Shown: piece by piece, positions 29,395 to 38,036 of the stretch
Position numbering within the stretch: position 1 is the stretch's first letter
Layout: each line of letters starts with the position of its first letter
Assembly: GCF_009650605.1 (NCBI RefSeq)
Contig: NZ_WAJT01000003.1
Span: forward strand, 1-64,000
Source: Labrenzia sp. CE80
GTDB lineage: Bacteria; Pseudomonadota; Alphaproteobacteria; Rhizobiales; Stappiaceae
DNA: 64,000 nt
Direction: 5' to 3'
Translations under genes and position numbers: made by a program
The notes under the pieces: generated by a model
Told to the model about the DNA's origin: nothing
Database searches by the model: none
Seen by the model: only the letters and a program-made list of their open reading frames with translations

Positions 29395-30591
29395 ATGATA
29401 GACATGTCCGAAATAGACCGCGTTGAAGACTGGCTGATTGGCCAGGCGCTGCGTTCGCCAGACATGCCAGCGATGTTCGGTGAGCTTTGTGAAAAACTAG
29501 CGGAATGCGACGTCCCGATCTGTCGTGCGCTCTTGGCCTGGGCGACGTTGCACCCCCTCATCGAGGCGGAAACCGCCTTTTGGGAAGCGCAGACCGGGAT
29601 TGAACATCAGCAGTTCACTCATTCGGAGGAAGAACAGGAAGACTGGCTGAAGAGCCCCATGCGCAGTGCTCTGATGGAAAGAAGGGAATTCCTCAGGCGA
29701 CGTCTTGAGGGCGGCAATGCCGAACTCGACTACCCGCTGTGTGCCGAGCTGTCAGCCAAAGGCTACACCGACTACATGGTCATCACGACCGGGTTCGATA
29801 TGCCTGCCATCAGCGACATGAAAGGTAACACTGGCATCATTGTCAGCTGGGCGACCCAAAAACCCGGCGGTTTCTCTGATGATGAGGTCGCCGCGATTCA
29901 ATACATTCAAAAACGCCTCGCGCTCGCCGCCCGTGCCAATCTCGAAGCGCAAGTCACGCAAACGATTGCAGAGACCTACCTCGGACAGTGGGCCGGATCG
30001 CGCGTCCTCAATGGTCAGATCCGTCACGGCGATGGCGAGACCATCAATGCGGTCATCTTTTATTGCGACATGAGGAACTCGACGCGCATCGCCGAAGATC
30101 TCGGGCCGGAACGCTATCTGAAGTTCCTGAACACCTATTTCGAAGCCGCTGGTGGGCCGGTGCTTGCCCACGGCGGTGAGATCCTCGATTTCATAGGCGA
30201 CGCGGTGCTCGGCGTCTTTCCGATCGCCGAGACCGATCTCGGAACAGCGGTCGAACGTGCGCTCGCCGCTGCAGACGAACTGCGCGAACGCATCGCCTTG
30301 CTGAACGGCAGCGAAAGCAACGATCCTCATTTGAGTGTTGGTCTCGCTCTGTCCGTAGGTGAGGTGATGTTCGGCAACATTGGCGTCGCCAACAGGCTGA
30401 CATTTTCCGTCATCGGGCAAACGGTTCATGCCGCTGCCCGGATAGAAACACTCACGAAAAAGGTTCACCGGGACATCCTGATGACAGCCGAAATTGCCGC
30501 CTTGGCCAGTCATCGTGCCGAACTGGTCGGCGCGTTCGCACTTGACGGCTTCGCAGTCGAGCGCCCGCTTTTCGCACTTTCCAAGCGCTAG
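29395..30591 (+). CDS. Class III adenylate/guanylate cyclase domain protein with altered catalytic Asn
   Basis: 398 residues. The C-terminal cyclase homology domain (about 215-395) keeps both metal aspartates: Asp225 in 'FYCDMRNSTRIAEDLG' and Asp269 in 'GEILDFIGDAVLGVF'. The usual 'VN-x-AAR' transition-state motif reads 'GQTVHAAARIETL', so Asn is replaced by His345 while Arg349 is kept. The N-terminal 200 residues are soluble and I recognise no domain with certainty; residues about 110-185 look GAF-like. No membrane segment. It may be an active cyclase of unusual mechanism or a nucleotide sensor. It lies alone between the glycosylation cassette and a hydrolase. Confidence 0.82.
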   Translation: MIDMSEIDRVEDWLIGQALRSPDMPAMFGELCEKLAECDVPICRALLAWATLHPLIEAETAFWEAQTGIEHQQFTHSEEEQEDWLKSPMRSALMERREFLRRRLEGGNAELDYPLCAELSAKGYTDYMVITTGFDMPAISDMKGNTGIIVSWATQKPGGFSDDEVAAIQYIQKRLALAARANLEAQVTQTIAETYLGQWAGSRVLNGQIRHGDGETINAVIFYCDMRNSTRIAEDLGPERYLKFLNTYFEAAGGPVLAHGGEILDFIGDAVLGVFPIAETDLGTAVERALAAADELRERIALLNGSESNDPHLSVGLALSVGEVMFGNIGVANRLTFSVIGQTVHAAARIETLTKKVHRDILMTAEIAALASHRAELVGAFALDGFAVERPLFALSKR

Positions 30592-30721
30592 AGTATTTTC
30601 CAATTGGCCTAGATTGGCCGAGTTGCCGTCCGGCACAGTTCGCACGTGACAGATTGTCGATGGTGCTGTCGCAAAATTCGTGGCACCCATGGATCTGCAA
30701 GAACAATGATCAGGGAATGAC

Positions 30722-31519
30722 ATGACCAGTCTCCAAATGCCCTCAAGCAAGCACCTGCCTTTCAATGAGCAGCCCGCCGTCAACGGCAACGACGGCGTGC
30801 CCATTGTGCTTCTTCATGGCTTTGGTGGAGACCGGCAGACCTGGGTCAACATTCAAACGGCGCTCTCACCCACCAGAAGATCAATTGCATTCGACCTTCC
30901 AGGTCATGGCCAGGCGCTGGACTGGCCCAGGATTGGCAACGCTGGCGTTGCGGCAAAAGCCGTCGCTCAATCGCTTGAGACACTTGAGCTGGAGCGGTTC
31001 CATCTCGTTGGCCATTCCATGGGTGGCGCGATCGCATCCCTGGTTGCTTTGAAAGACGTTGAGAAAGTGGCGAGCCTGACACTCCTCGCGCCCGGTGGCT
31101 TTGGCCCCGAGATCAACCACAAGCTTATTCGCCGCTACGCTGCGGCAACCGATCCGGCAGAAATGGAAATGCTTCTCGAGCAGTTTTTCAGCTGGGAGTT
31201 CAAATTGCCCAAGTTCCTCGCAAAAACTGCCGCCGAAGGCCGTGCCAGGCCAGGCGCAGTAGAGACCTTGATGGCAATCGCTGAGGAAATCATTGACGGC
31301 TCGGTGCAAAAGACCCTACCGCGCAAAGAAATGGCCGAGCTGCCCATGCCGATCAAGGTGATTTGGGGCACCCAGGACCGTGTCTTGCCGACTCGCCAGT
31401 CCCACAAGCTGCCCGGCATCATAGCGACCCACATTTTCGAAAGGGTTGGTCACATGCCACACCTTGAAATCCCTCAGGAAGTTGTACGGTTGATCCTTCA
31501 AAACGCACAATCGGCCTGA
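30722..31519 (+). CDS. Alpha/beta hydrolase
   Basis: 265-residue alpha/beta-hydrolase of the acetoin-dehydrogenase-E2/haloperoxidase-like group. Oxyanion region 'VLLHGFGGDRQTW', nucleophile elbow G-H-S-M-G in 'LVGHSMGGAIASLVAL', acid in 'WGTQDRVLPTRQS' and histidine in 'RVGHMPHLEIP' give a full Ser-Asp-His triad. The substrate is unknown. CAGGGA precedes the ATG. Unlinked by close spacing to its neighbours. Confidence 0.85.
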   Translation: MTSLQMPSSKHLPFNEQPAVNGNDGVPIVLLHGFGGDRQTWVNIQTALSPTRRSIAFDLPGHGQALDWPRIGNAGVAAKAVAQSLETLELERFHLVGHSMGGAIASLVALKDVEKVASLTLLAPGGFGPEINHKLIRRYAAATDPAEMEMLLEQFFSWEFKLPKFLAKTAAEGRARPGAVETLMAIAEEIIDGSVQKTLPRKEMAELPMPIKVIWGTQDRVLPTRQSHKLPGIIATHIFERVGHMPHLEIPQEVVRLILQNAQSA

Positions 31520-31655
31520 TTTCCACCAAGTGGCAACGCTGCTGGATTGCTGGGTGGCCGCGCGCAATTCCATTTTGCCATTGGCGGCAAGCTTGGTAAG
31601 ACCGCGCCAACATTGACCTGCATTCCGCGATAGCAAGAGCAATTCTGGAGCCTGA

Positions 31656-32618
31656 ATGACCACGCCCACCGCACAAAAGCCTGTCGACGCGATCGTCACT
31701 GCGGTCTCCCGATATGAACCCAAACACATGGCCGTTTGGTTCAACTCGCTAAAGGCAACATCGTTTGATGGGCGAATCTTCGTTATTGCTTACGACGTCA
31801 GCGAGGAGCTGGTTGCCTATATGGAAGGACAGGGCGCGACGGTCATGACCTTCCAGCATGACCTAAAGAAACGGCGCTACAGCTATTCCCAGCTCGCGGA
31901 AGAAATCGAAGATCATACCGATGCGGGCAAACTCCGGGTCGACAGCCGCTGGACCTGGATCCGCCGGATCCTACGCTTCAAGGACAAGGTTCATGATCGG
32001 CGTTTTTTTCACGCCAGCGAGCTCTTGCGCGCCCATTGCGAGAAAACGGGCGAAACCTTCCGCTTTCTTGCTTTTTCCGATGCGCGCGACGTCGCGTTTC
32101 AGTCAAACCCGTTTGACTGGCTTGAAGCCGAATTGGCAGAAGACAAGGATGTTGCCGTTTCAGTGGAAGGCATCACACACCGTGATCCCTGGAACAGCCG
32201 CATGATGATCAAAGTCTTTGGAAAACATGCGTTGCGGCGCGTCGCGGACGCACCTGTAATCTGTTGCGGCTATTTTGCAGGGCGCTTCGAACCGATGCTC
32301 GATTTCATGCTGGCAAATTACTATTTCGATCAAAGCAAACGGATCGGTGATCAGGTTGCGATGAACCAGCTCCTGAGTTTCAAGGCCTGGCGACAGCTAA
32401 CCGTGATTACAGACTGGAGCACGCCCTGGACACTGCATGCCTGCACGCTGATGGAACCCTCTGAAAGCCCGGGGAATTTTGCAGACCCTGCAACCCTACC
32501 CGTCTTCAAGGATGGCATCATCATGACGCGCAGCGGAGACCCCTTCGCAGTCGTGCACCACTACGATCGCCATTCCGGGGTGGCTGAGCACCTGGAAGCC
32601 AAATTCGGAACGCCTTAA
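31656..32618 (+). CDS. Putative GT-A fold glycosyltransferase of unrecognised family
   Basis: 320-residue soluble protein. An N-terminal alpha/beta pattern ('DAIVTAVSRYEPKHMAVWFN', 'GRIFVIAYDVSEELVAYM') and the central 'FRFLAFSDARDVAFQSNPF' are what a nucleotide-sugar-binding GT-A domain with an acidic D-x-x-D metal site (Asp142, Asp145) would show. The later 'YFDQSKRIGDQVAMNQLL' resembles acceptor regions of such enzymes. I do not recognise the exact family, and donor and acceptor are unknown. A GGAG site precedes the ATG. It sits 2.3 kb from the GT2/GtrA/GT39 cassette, which may or may not be related. Confidence 0.62.
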   Translation: MTTPTAQKPVDAIVTAVSRYEPKHMAVWFNSLKATSFDGRIFVIAYDVSEELVAYMEGQGATVMTFQHDLKKRRYSYSQLAEEIEDHTDAGKLRVDSRWTWIRRILRFKDKVHDRRFFHASELLRAHCEKTGETFRFLAFSDARDVAFQSNPFDWLEAELAEDKDVAVSVEGITHRDPWNSRMMIKVFGKHALRRVADAPVICCGYFAGRFEPMLDFMLANYYFDQSKRIGDQVAMNQLLSFKAWRQLTVITDWSTPWTLHACTLMEPSESPGNFADPATLPVFKDGIIMTRSGDPFAVVHHYDRHSGVAEHLEAKFGTP

Positions 32619-32639
32619 AAAGCTCAATCACGCTACGCC

Positions 32640-33824
32640 TCACGCCGCAGGCAGAAGGTCTTCACGCCAGGTTTCGCCGATCACGCGGCGGGACAACATG
32701 TGGGAGCGAGGCGAGTTGATACTGTCGACGGCAATCAGACGCCCTTCCTTCAGATAGGCGACATAGAACTTATTGTCTTTGGGTTCGCCGACAGTTCGCG
32801 TTTCATCGTAACCATCCGACAGGCCCGCTATCTGAAGCTTGATGTCGTATTGATCCGACCAGAACCAGGGAAGCGGGTCGTAGTCTACGTCTTCACCGAG
32901 AATCGACTGCGCCACGATCTTCGCCTGGTCGATGGCGTTCTGGACACTCTCCATCCGGACGGATCGGCCATAGCGGTTAGAATAAAACCGCGTGCAATCG
33001 CCCGCAGCATAGATTTTGTCGTCGCTGGTCAATCCCGCGCCGTCAACGATAATGCCATTGTCGGTCTCGAGACCTGCCGTGCTGGCCAGATCATCATTTG
33101 GTTCTGCACCAATGGCCACAAGCACGAGATCTGCAGGAACGACCTCTCCACCCGCAACCTTGACGCCCGTCACCGTATCTTCGCCCACAATTGCTTCAAC
33201 GCCAGTCCCAAGGCGAAGTTCAACACCCTTTTCCCGGTGTAGCGCAGAATAGAACTCGGAGATGAACGGCGAGACAACCCGTTTCATGGGCCGGTCCTGT
33301 GCTTCGATCACAGTGACATCCTTGCCAAGCTGATTGGCAACGGCGGCGACCTCGAGCCCAATGTATCCGGCACCGACGATGGCAATCTTCTGACCAGCCA
33401 TCAATTTCTCACGGATGGCGTCGACATCGGCAATGGTCCGCAGTGTCACAACACCTGCCAGATCTGCGCCCGGGATTGGCGCATGCCGCGCGCGCGTACC
33501 CGTCGCGATAACCAGCTTGTCGTAGCCAATGGTATCGCCGTTTTCGAGAGAAAGGCGCTGTGTTCCGCAGTCAATTGAGGAAACGCTTGTGCCTGGGATA
33601 AGGTCAATATTTTGCGTGGTGTAGAAAGCAGGCGGGCGAAGCAACAGGGCCTCGGAGCCGATTTCGCCCAGAAGATACTTCTTCGACAGCGGCGGTCGCT
33701 GGTATGGCGGCGTGACCTCGTCGCCAATCAGGCGGATCAGCCCCTCGAAGCCACCCTGACGAAGGGATTGCGCGACCTGAGCCCCAGCCTGGCCCGCTCC
33801 GATAATGACGACCGTATCCTGCAT
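32640..33824 (-). CDS. FAD-dependent oxidoreductase, ferredoxin reductase type
   Basis: NAD(P)H-dependent flavoprotein of the putidaredoxin/rhodocoxin/rubredoxin reductase family that hands electrons to a small iron-sulfur protein. Seen are the N-terminal FAD fold 'VVIIGAGQAGAQVAQSLR', the family signature 'PPYQRPPLSKKYLLGE', the NAD(P)H fold 'IAIVGAGYIGLEVAAVAN' and the FAD-binding 'IYAAGDCTRFYSNRYG'. I chose the ATG at 33824 (394 residues). No ferredoxin or P450 gene is adjacent, so the partner must be encoded elsewhere. Confidence 0.9.
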   Translation of the reverse strand: MQDTVVIIGAGQAGAQVAQSLRQGGFEGLIRLIGDEVTPPYQRPPLSKKYLLGEIGSEALLLRPPAFYTTQNIDLIPGTSVSSIDCGTQRLSLENGDTIGYDKLVIATGTRARHAPIPGADLAGVVTLRTIADVDAIREKLMAGQKIAIVGAGYIGLEVAAVANQLGKDVTVIEAQDRPMKRVVSPFISEFYSALHREKGVELRLGTGVEAIVGEDTVTGVKVAGGEVVPADLVLVAIGAEPNDDLASTAGLETDNGIIVDGAGLTSDDKIYAAGDCTRFYSNRYGRSVRMESVQNAIDQAKIVAQSILGEDVDYDPLPWFWSDQYDIKLQIAGLSDGYDETRTVGEPKDNKFYVAYLKEGRLIAVDSINSPRSHMLSRRVIGETWREDLLPAA

Positions 33825-33899
33825 TCCACATCCACCATCTAGACAAAAGCTATTTGACTTCATCACCTAGCATGTGGCGTCGCCGTCCGCCAGACAGAC

Positions 33900-33929
33900 A
33901 CAACGCCGCGATGGGGGGCACGGCGTTGT
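33900..33929. repeat. 9-bp inverted repeat downstream of the chemoreceptor gene
   Basis: ACAACGCCG (33900-33908) pairs with CGGCGTTGT (33921-33929). For the minus-strand chemoreceptor transcript the T-run lies before, not after, the stem, so it is not a standard intrinsic terminator, though it may mark or protect the transcript end. Confidence 0.45.
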
Positions 33930-33954
33930 AAAAACTCAATCGGTATATGAACGT

Positions 33955-35958
33955 TTAGGCAGCTCGAACGCCGTCGAGGAACCGCGAAGCCTCTGCCCTG
34001 ATCAGAGCGGCCTGTTCTGAAAGAGACGAAGCGACCCGCTCCACCTCCGCGCCGGTCGCACGCGAATGCTCGGTCGCAGCCCCAACACTTTCCATAAGTT
34101 CGGCACCTTCGTCGGAGCGATGGGAGGCATCGGACACATTGCGAGCGATCGACTGAACAGCCTCGTCCTGCTGAACCACCGCCGTTGCCACAGAAGAGGC
34201 AAGACCTTCCATGTCGGAAATGATCCTTGTGACATCCTCGATTGCGGACATGGCCTGGTTTGAGGATCCCTGGATCGCTTCGACCTGGACGCCAATATCG
34301 CCTGTTGCCTTGGAGGTCTGGTCGGCAAGCTGCTTCACCTCAGCCGCAACTACAGCAAAGCCTTTACCAGCTTCTCCGGCACGTGCCGCCTCAATCGTCG
34401 CATTCAGGGCCAAGAGGTTCGTCTGATCTGCAATCTCGCGGATCAACCCCATGACTTCGCCGATACGCACTGCGGCCTTGGAAAGTTCGTCCATGGTGCG
34501 ATAGGTGCCCTTGGCACTCTCCACCGCCTGTTTTGCAACGTCGGTAGAACGGCTCGCCTGGCCAGAGATCTCGGTAATCGATCCGGCCAGAGCCTCACTC
34601 GCAGTCGCGGCAGAATTCACGTTCTCGGCCGCGACTCGAACAGCCGAAGAAGCCTGGGATGCCTGACCTGCCACATCATCCGCTGCAGCTTCCACCGCAG
34701 AGGATGTCTGAAGCAATTCATCTGTAGACCCGTCAAGCTTCTTGAGAGCCGCGCCCAAGGAGGTCTCAAAGCCTCCGATCAAGCTTTCCAGCCGAGAGAC
34801 ACGCCCATCGCGGTCCATGTTCTCTTGCTGCTGCTGCTCTGCCAAACGCACTCGTTCGATCGCATTTTCGCGGAAGACGGACACGGTTTTTGACATCTCG
34901 GAGATCTCATTTCGACCGCCCAAGTCGGGAATCTCCACGTCTGAGCTGCCACTCGCCAGGCGAACCATGGCCTTCTGCAAGCTGGCAAGCGGCACCGAGA
35001 CAGAACGGCCGATGACGATTGCAAGCACTGACAAGCCAACGAGCATGGTGAGGATCACCGCCCCAACAACAGTTCCTGAAAGAGACCGAATGTCCGAGAG
35101 TTCTTTTTCTGCGCCGGCCTGCGCGGCCTGGGCCGCTGCATTCAGAGCCTCGACATGTGGAGGAACAAGAGTGAACAGTGACTCCAGCAGGTCCGCCGAG
35201 CTTGCTCTTTCCTTGAGAGCAATCGAATAGGCTTCAAAAGCGACCTTGTAGGCAGCCATTTTCTCGCCCATATCGGCCTTAATTTCATTGGGCATATAGG
35301 CCTTCTTCAACAGTCCCTCAAAGGTGGTGAAGGCAACCGTGAAGTTTTCCTGGAACGTATCCGTTTGATTCAGGATGAATTCTTTTTCTGCCAACTGTAC
35401 TGCAAAGACTGCACGCAGCAGCTTTTCAAAATCCGGCCCGCCGCCAAATCTCATTTCCTCTCTCAGCCGAACCTGGGCGTCACCGGCTGTTTGTGTCAGG
35501 ACACCCAAAAGACCATCATTGAATGTGTAGCCAATTTTCTTCTGCACCGCGTCCAGCATTTCAAATGCACCAGACGTTCCCTCGAACGTGTCGAGGACAT
35601 CCGCGATTTGTGGTTTGAGTTCCGCTGCGACCGACAGGGACGAGATCTCCTCAACAATCGATTGCGCGGTGGCAAGCTCGCTATTGAACCTGGCATGAGC
35701 CTGCGCATCAGGCGCCGCCAAATACCCCTTTTCGATGACTTGCATAGCTGCAGCGCGATCGGAAAGATCGGCCACCTTGCGAGACAGCTCGGCGCTTTGC
35801 TCCAGCCCCTGAAATGCCACAGCGATCTGATTTTGGCTCCACCAGAAGATGCCTCCGATGAGGAGCACGCCAATTGCTGTCAAGACACTCAGAAATGAAA
35901 TTCTAGCCCTCACGGACAAATTTGATAAGCCAAACAAAGTTGATTGCGCTTTGGACAT
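33955..35958 (-). CDS. Methyl-accepting chemotaxis protein
   Basis: Transmembrane chemoreceptor, 667 residues from the ATG at 35958. Membrane helices at about 19-41 and 297-317 bracket a 255-residue all-helical periplasmic sensor, the size and style of a helical bimodular (HBM) domain. A HAMP linker (about 318-375) and a signalling domain follow; the hairpin tip 'IREIADQTNLLALNATIEAA' and 'AGEAGKGFAVVAAEVKQLAD' are highly conserved. There is no C-terminal pentapeptide tether for CheR. The ligand is unknown; HBM receptors studied elsewhere bind organic acids. No che genes are nearby. A longer frame to 36009 is less likely. Confidence 0.93.
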   Translation of the reverse strand: MSKAQSTLFGLSNLSVRARISFLSVLTAIGVLLIGGIFWWSQNQIAVAFQGLEQSAELSRKVADLSDRAAAMQVIEKGYLAAPDAQAHARFNSELATAQSIVEEISSLSVAAELKPQIADVLDTFEGTSGAFEMLDAVQKKIGYTFNDGLLGVLTQTAGDAQVRLREEMRFGGGPDFEKLLRAVFAVQLAEKEFILNQTDTFQENFTVAFTTFEGLLKKAYMPNEIKADMGEKMAAYKVAFEAYSIALKERASSADLLESLFTLVPPHVEALNAAAQAAQAGAEKELSDIRSLSGTVVGAVILTMLVGLSVLAIVIGRSVSVPLASLQKAMVRLASGSSDVEIPDLGGRNEISEMSKTVSVFRENAIERVRLAEQQQQENMDRDGRVSRLESLIGGFETSLGAALKKLDGSTDELLQTSSAVEAAADDVAGQASQASSAVRVAAENVNSAATASEALAGSITEISGQASRSTDVAKQAVESAKGTYRTMDELSKAAVRIGEVMGLIREIADQTNLLALNATIEAARAGEAGKGFAVVAAEVKQLADQTSKATGDIGVQVEAIQGSSNQAMSAIEDVTRIISDMEGLASSVATAVVQQDEAVQSIARNVSDASHRSDEGAELMESVGAATEHSRATGAEVERVASSLSEQAALIRAEASRFLDGVRAA

Positions 35959-36128
35959 AGCCGGTCTAACCGTCCCCGTAGCTGAAACTGGGTGATCCCT
36001 AAACTGCATAGTTCAGCAAGATTGGTTAATGAAACGTCGCTTTTCAGCCGAATTGAACCGTCGGGAATGTCCAAAGCGAACGAACGCCCGCAATTCCAGA
36101 TAGCAATACAGATCCTCGGAACAAAGCC

Positions 36129-37031
36129 TTGCAAAGAATACTAATAATATGCGCGCCCATTTTTTTTGTTCTGCTCTGGTCTACGGGCTTCATCGGATCA
36201 AAATTGGGGGCGCCATACGCTGAACCGATGGTCTTCCTGAGCCTCCGCTTTCTTCTCGTTTTGCCGTTCCTGGGATTGATCGGCCTTTTCGCCAAGGTCG
36301 ACTGGCCGCGATCCCTGAAGATGGTTGTCCATTGCATCGTGACGGGAATGCTCGTTCACGGCATCTATCTGGGAGGCGTCTTCTGGGCCATTGGCCAAGG
36401 CATGCCGGCCGGCTCGAGTGCGATCATTGTCGGACTACAGCCTGTACTCACCACATTGACCGCGGCCTTGATCCTGGGCGAACGCGTCCTGCCAAAGCAC
36501 ATGCTCGGTCTTGCTCTCGGCGGGCTCGGCCTCTTTCTCGTGCTATCACCAAAGCTAGGCCAGACAGGCTCGGGCATCGATGCAGTTACCATTGCCTCGG
36601 TACTCGCCGCCGTAATCGCCATCAGCCTTGGCACGGTATACCAGAAGCGCTTCGTACCGCAGACCGATCTGCTCGCCGCCACCCTTTGGCAATACATAGG
36701 TGCCCTTTTCGTGACCTTGCCGTTGGCCTTTCTTGAGGATTGGACGGTCGTCTGGTCGGGCGAATTTGTCTTTGCTCTCTTGTGGCTGACGTTCGTGCTT
36801 TCGATCGGCGCCATCTTGTTGCTGATGGTGTTGATCCGTCAGGGCGCTGTTTCCGAAGTCGCTTCGCTTTTTTACCTCGTCCCGGTCGCCACCGCGATCG
36901 AAGGCTATTTTCTCTTCGGCGAAACGCTTACCCTGGTGCAAATGCTGGGCATGGCACTCGTAATTTGCGCTGTCCTTCTGATTCGCTTGCGACTGCGCAA
37001 GTCCGAGCCGCTCAAGACGACTTCCGGGTGA
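36129..37031 (+). CDS. EamA (DMT) family transporter
   Basis: Ten-helix drug/metabolite transporter, 300 residues, with two EamA repeats. Conserved features include 'LLWSTGFIGSKLGAPYAEP' near the start and 'LGERVLPKHMLGLALGGLG' at the end of the first repeat, mirrored by 'FLFGETLTLVQMLGMALVI' in the second. Likely exports small molecules such as amino acids or nucleosides; substrate unknown. The only in-frame start that fits is a TTG at 36129. Its last 20 bases overlap the end of the convergent yihY-type gene. Confidence 0.87.
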   Translation: MQRILIICAPIFFVLLWSTGFIGSKLGAPYAEPMVFLSLRFLLVLPFLGLIGLFAKVDWPRSLKMVVHCIVTGMLVHGIYLGGVFWAIGQGMPAGSSAIIVGLQPVLTTLTAALILGERVLPKHMLGLALGGLGLFLVLSPKLGQTGSGIDAVTIASVLAAVIAISLGTVYQKRFVPQTDLLAATLWQYIGALFVTLPLAFLEDWTVVWSGEFVFALLWLTFVLSIGAILLLMVLIRQGAVSEVASLFYLVPVATAIEGYFLFGETLTLVQMLGMALVICAVLLIRLRLRKSEPLKTTSG

Positions 37032-37869
37032 GCGTCCGCTGGCGAATAAGCGCAGCATTTAGTTCTCCGCCCAGGATAAAAAACAAAGAGCAGATATAGA
37101 GAAAGACGAGCGCGGTCATGATGCCGGCCAACCCGCCGTAGGTGGAAACGTAGTTGGCAAAGCTGGCGAGATAGGCTCCGAACGCCATCCCCGAAACCAT
37201 CCAGAGCACCAGTGTGGCGAGAACGCCCGGCAGCATGGCCAGAAAGCTTCGCTTTCCAGCCGGCAGGAGCCAATGGACCATCAAAAGCCCAACGACAAGC
37301 AAAGACCCCGCAAGCGAATAACGGGCGATTTCAAAGGATGCCAGGAGATCCTGTGCGACGGGAACCCACGCCGTGATCGCCGCAATCACCAGCGGCGCGA
37401 GAACCACCAGAAACGTATAGGCAATCAGAATCACCGCCCCGAGAACGACAAGTGCGAGCGATTGAAGCCGCAGCAGGATGAAAGAACGCGTTTCCCGCTG
37501 GCGATAGGCCCGGTTCAGCGCGGTCCTCATGGCTTCGATGCCATTTGAGGCGAACCAAATAGCGGCAACGACACCAAAGGTCAGAACGTCCCCGCGAGGA
37601 ACCGTAAGCACCTGATGAATTTCCCGGACCACCGGCGCAGCAACCCGGTCCGGCCAGGTGTCGAACACAAGGTCGGAGACCTGATCCGCCGCGCCCTCCA
37701 GACCAAAGTAGCCAGCAAGAGCAGCGATGAAAATCAGCAGCGGAAAAATAGCCAACAGGGCGGACAAGGCAACATGGCTGGCCATGGCGAAACCATCATC
37801 CCGGTTGAAGTGGCCGAGCGCATCGCGAAGGACCTGGTAACCGGAGCGGGCAAACAAGCGAAAAGACAT
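37012..37869 (-). CDS. YihY/BrkB family inner membrane protein
   Basis: 285 residues from the ATG at 37869, with six predicted membrane helices; 'DDGFAMASHVALSALLAIFP' and 'FGVVAAIWFASNGIEAMRTA' are typical of the family once called ribonuclease BN. Function is unsettled; a permease-like role has been suggested for some members. A longer frame to 38073 would overlap the start of mcd and lacks family character at its N-terminus. It shares 20 bases with the 3' end of the convergent transporter gene. Confidence 0.88.
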   Translation of the reverse strand: MSFRLFARSGYQVLRDALGHFNRDDGFAMASHVALSALLAIFPLLIFIAALAGYFGLEGAADQVSDLVFDTWPDRVAAPVVREIHQVLTVPRGDVLTFGVVAAIWFASNGIEAMRTALNRAYRQRETRSFILLRLQSLALVVLGAVILIAYTFLVVLAPLVIAAITAWVPVAQDLLASFEIARYSLAGSLLVVGLLMVHWLLPAGKRSFLAMLPGVLATLVLWMVSGMAFGAYLASFANYVSTYGGLAGIMTALVFLYICSLFFILGGELNAALIRQRTLTRKSS

Positions 37870-38036
37870 ATTCGGATCAGAGTCGGGATGCGTGAAAAGG
37901 TCAAGGGTGGGGAAGTCTGACGCAGGGTCAATGCGCCGAAAGACCAAGAAATAACAGCTCGACAAAGCGCCTGCTGCGGCGCAACATAGATGCAAGAAAG
38001 CAACGTTTTGAGTAACAAAAGAATACGGAGACGCTG

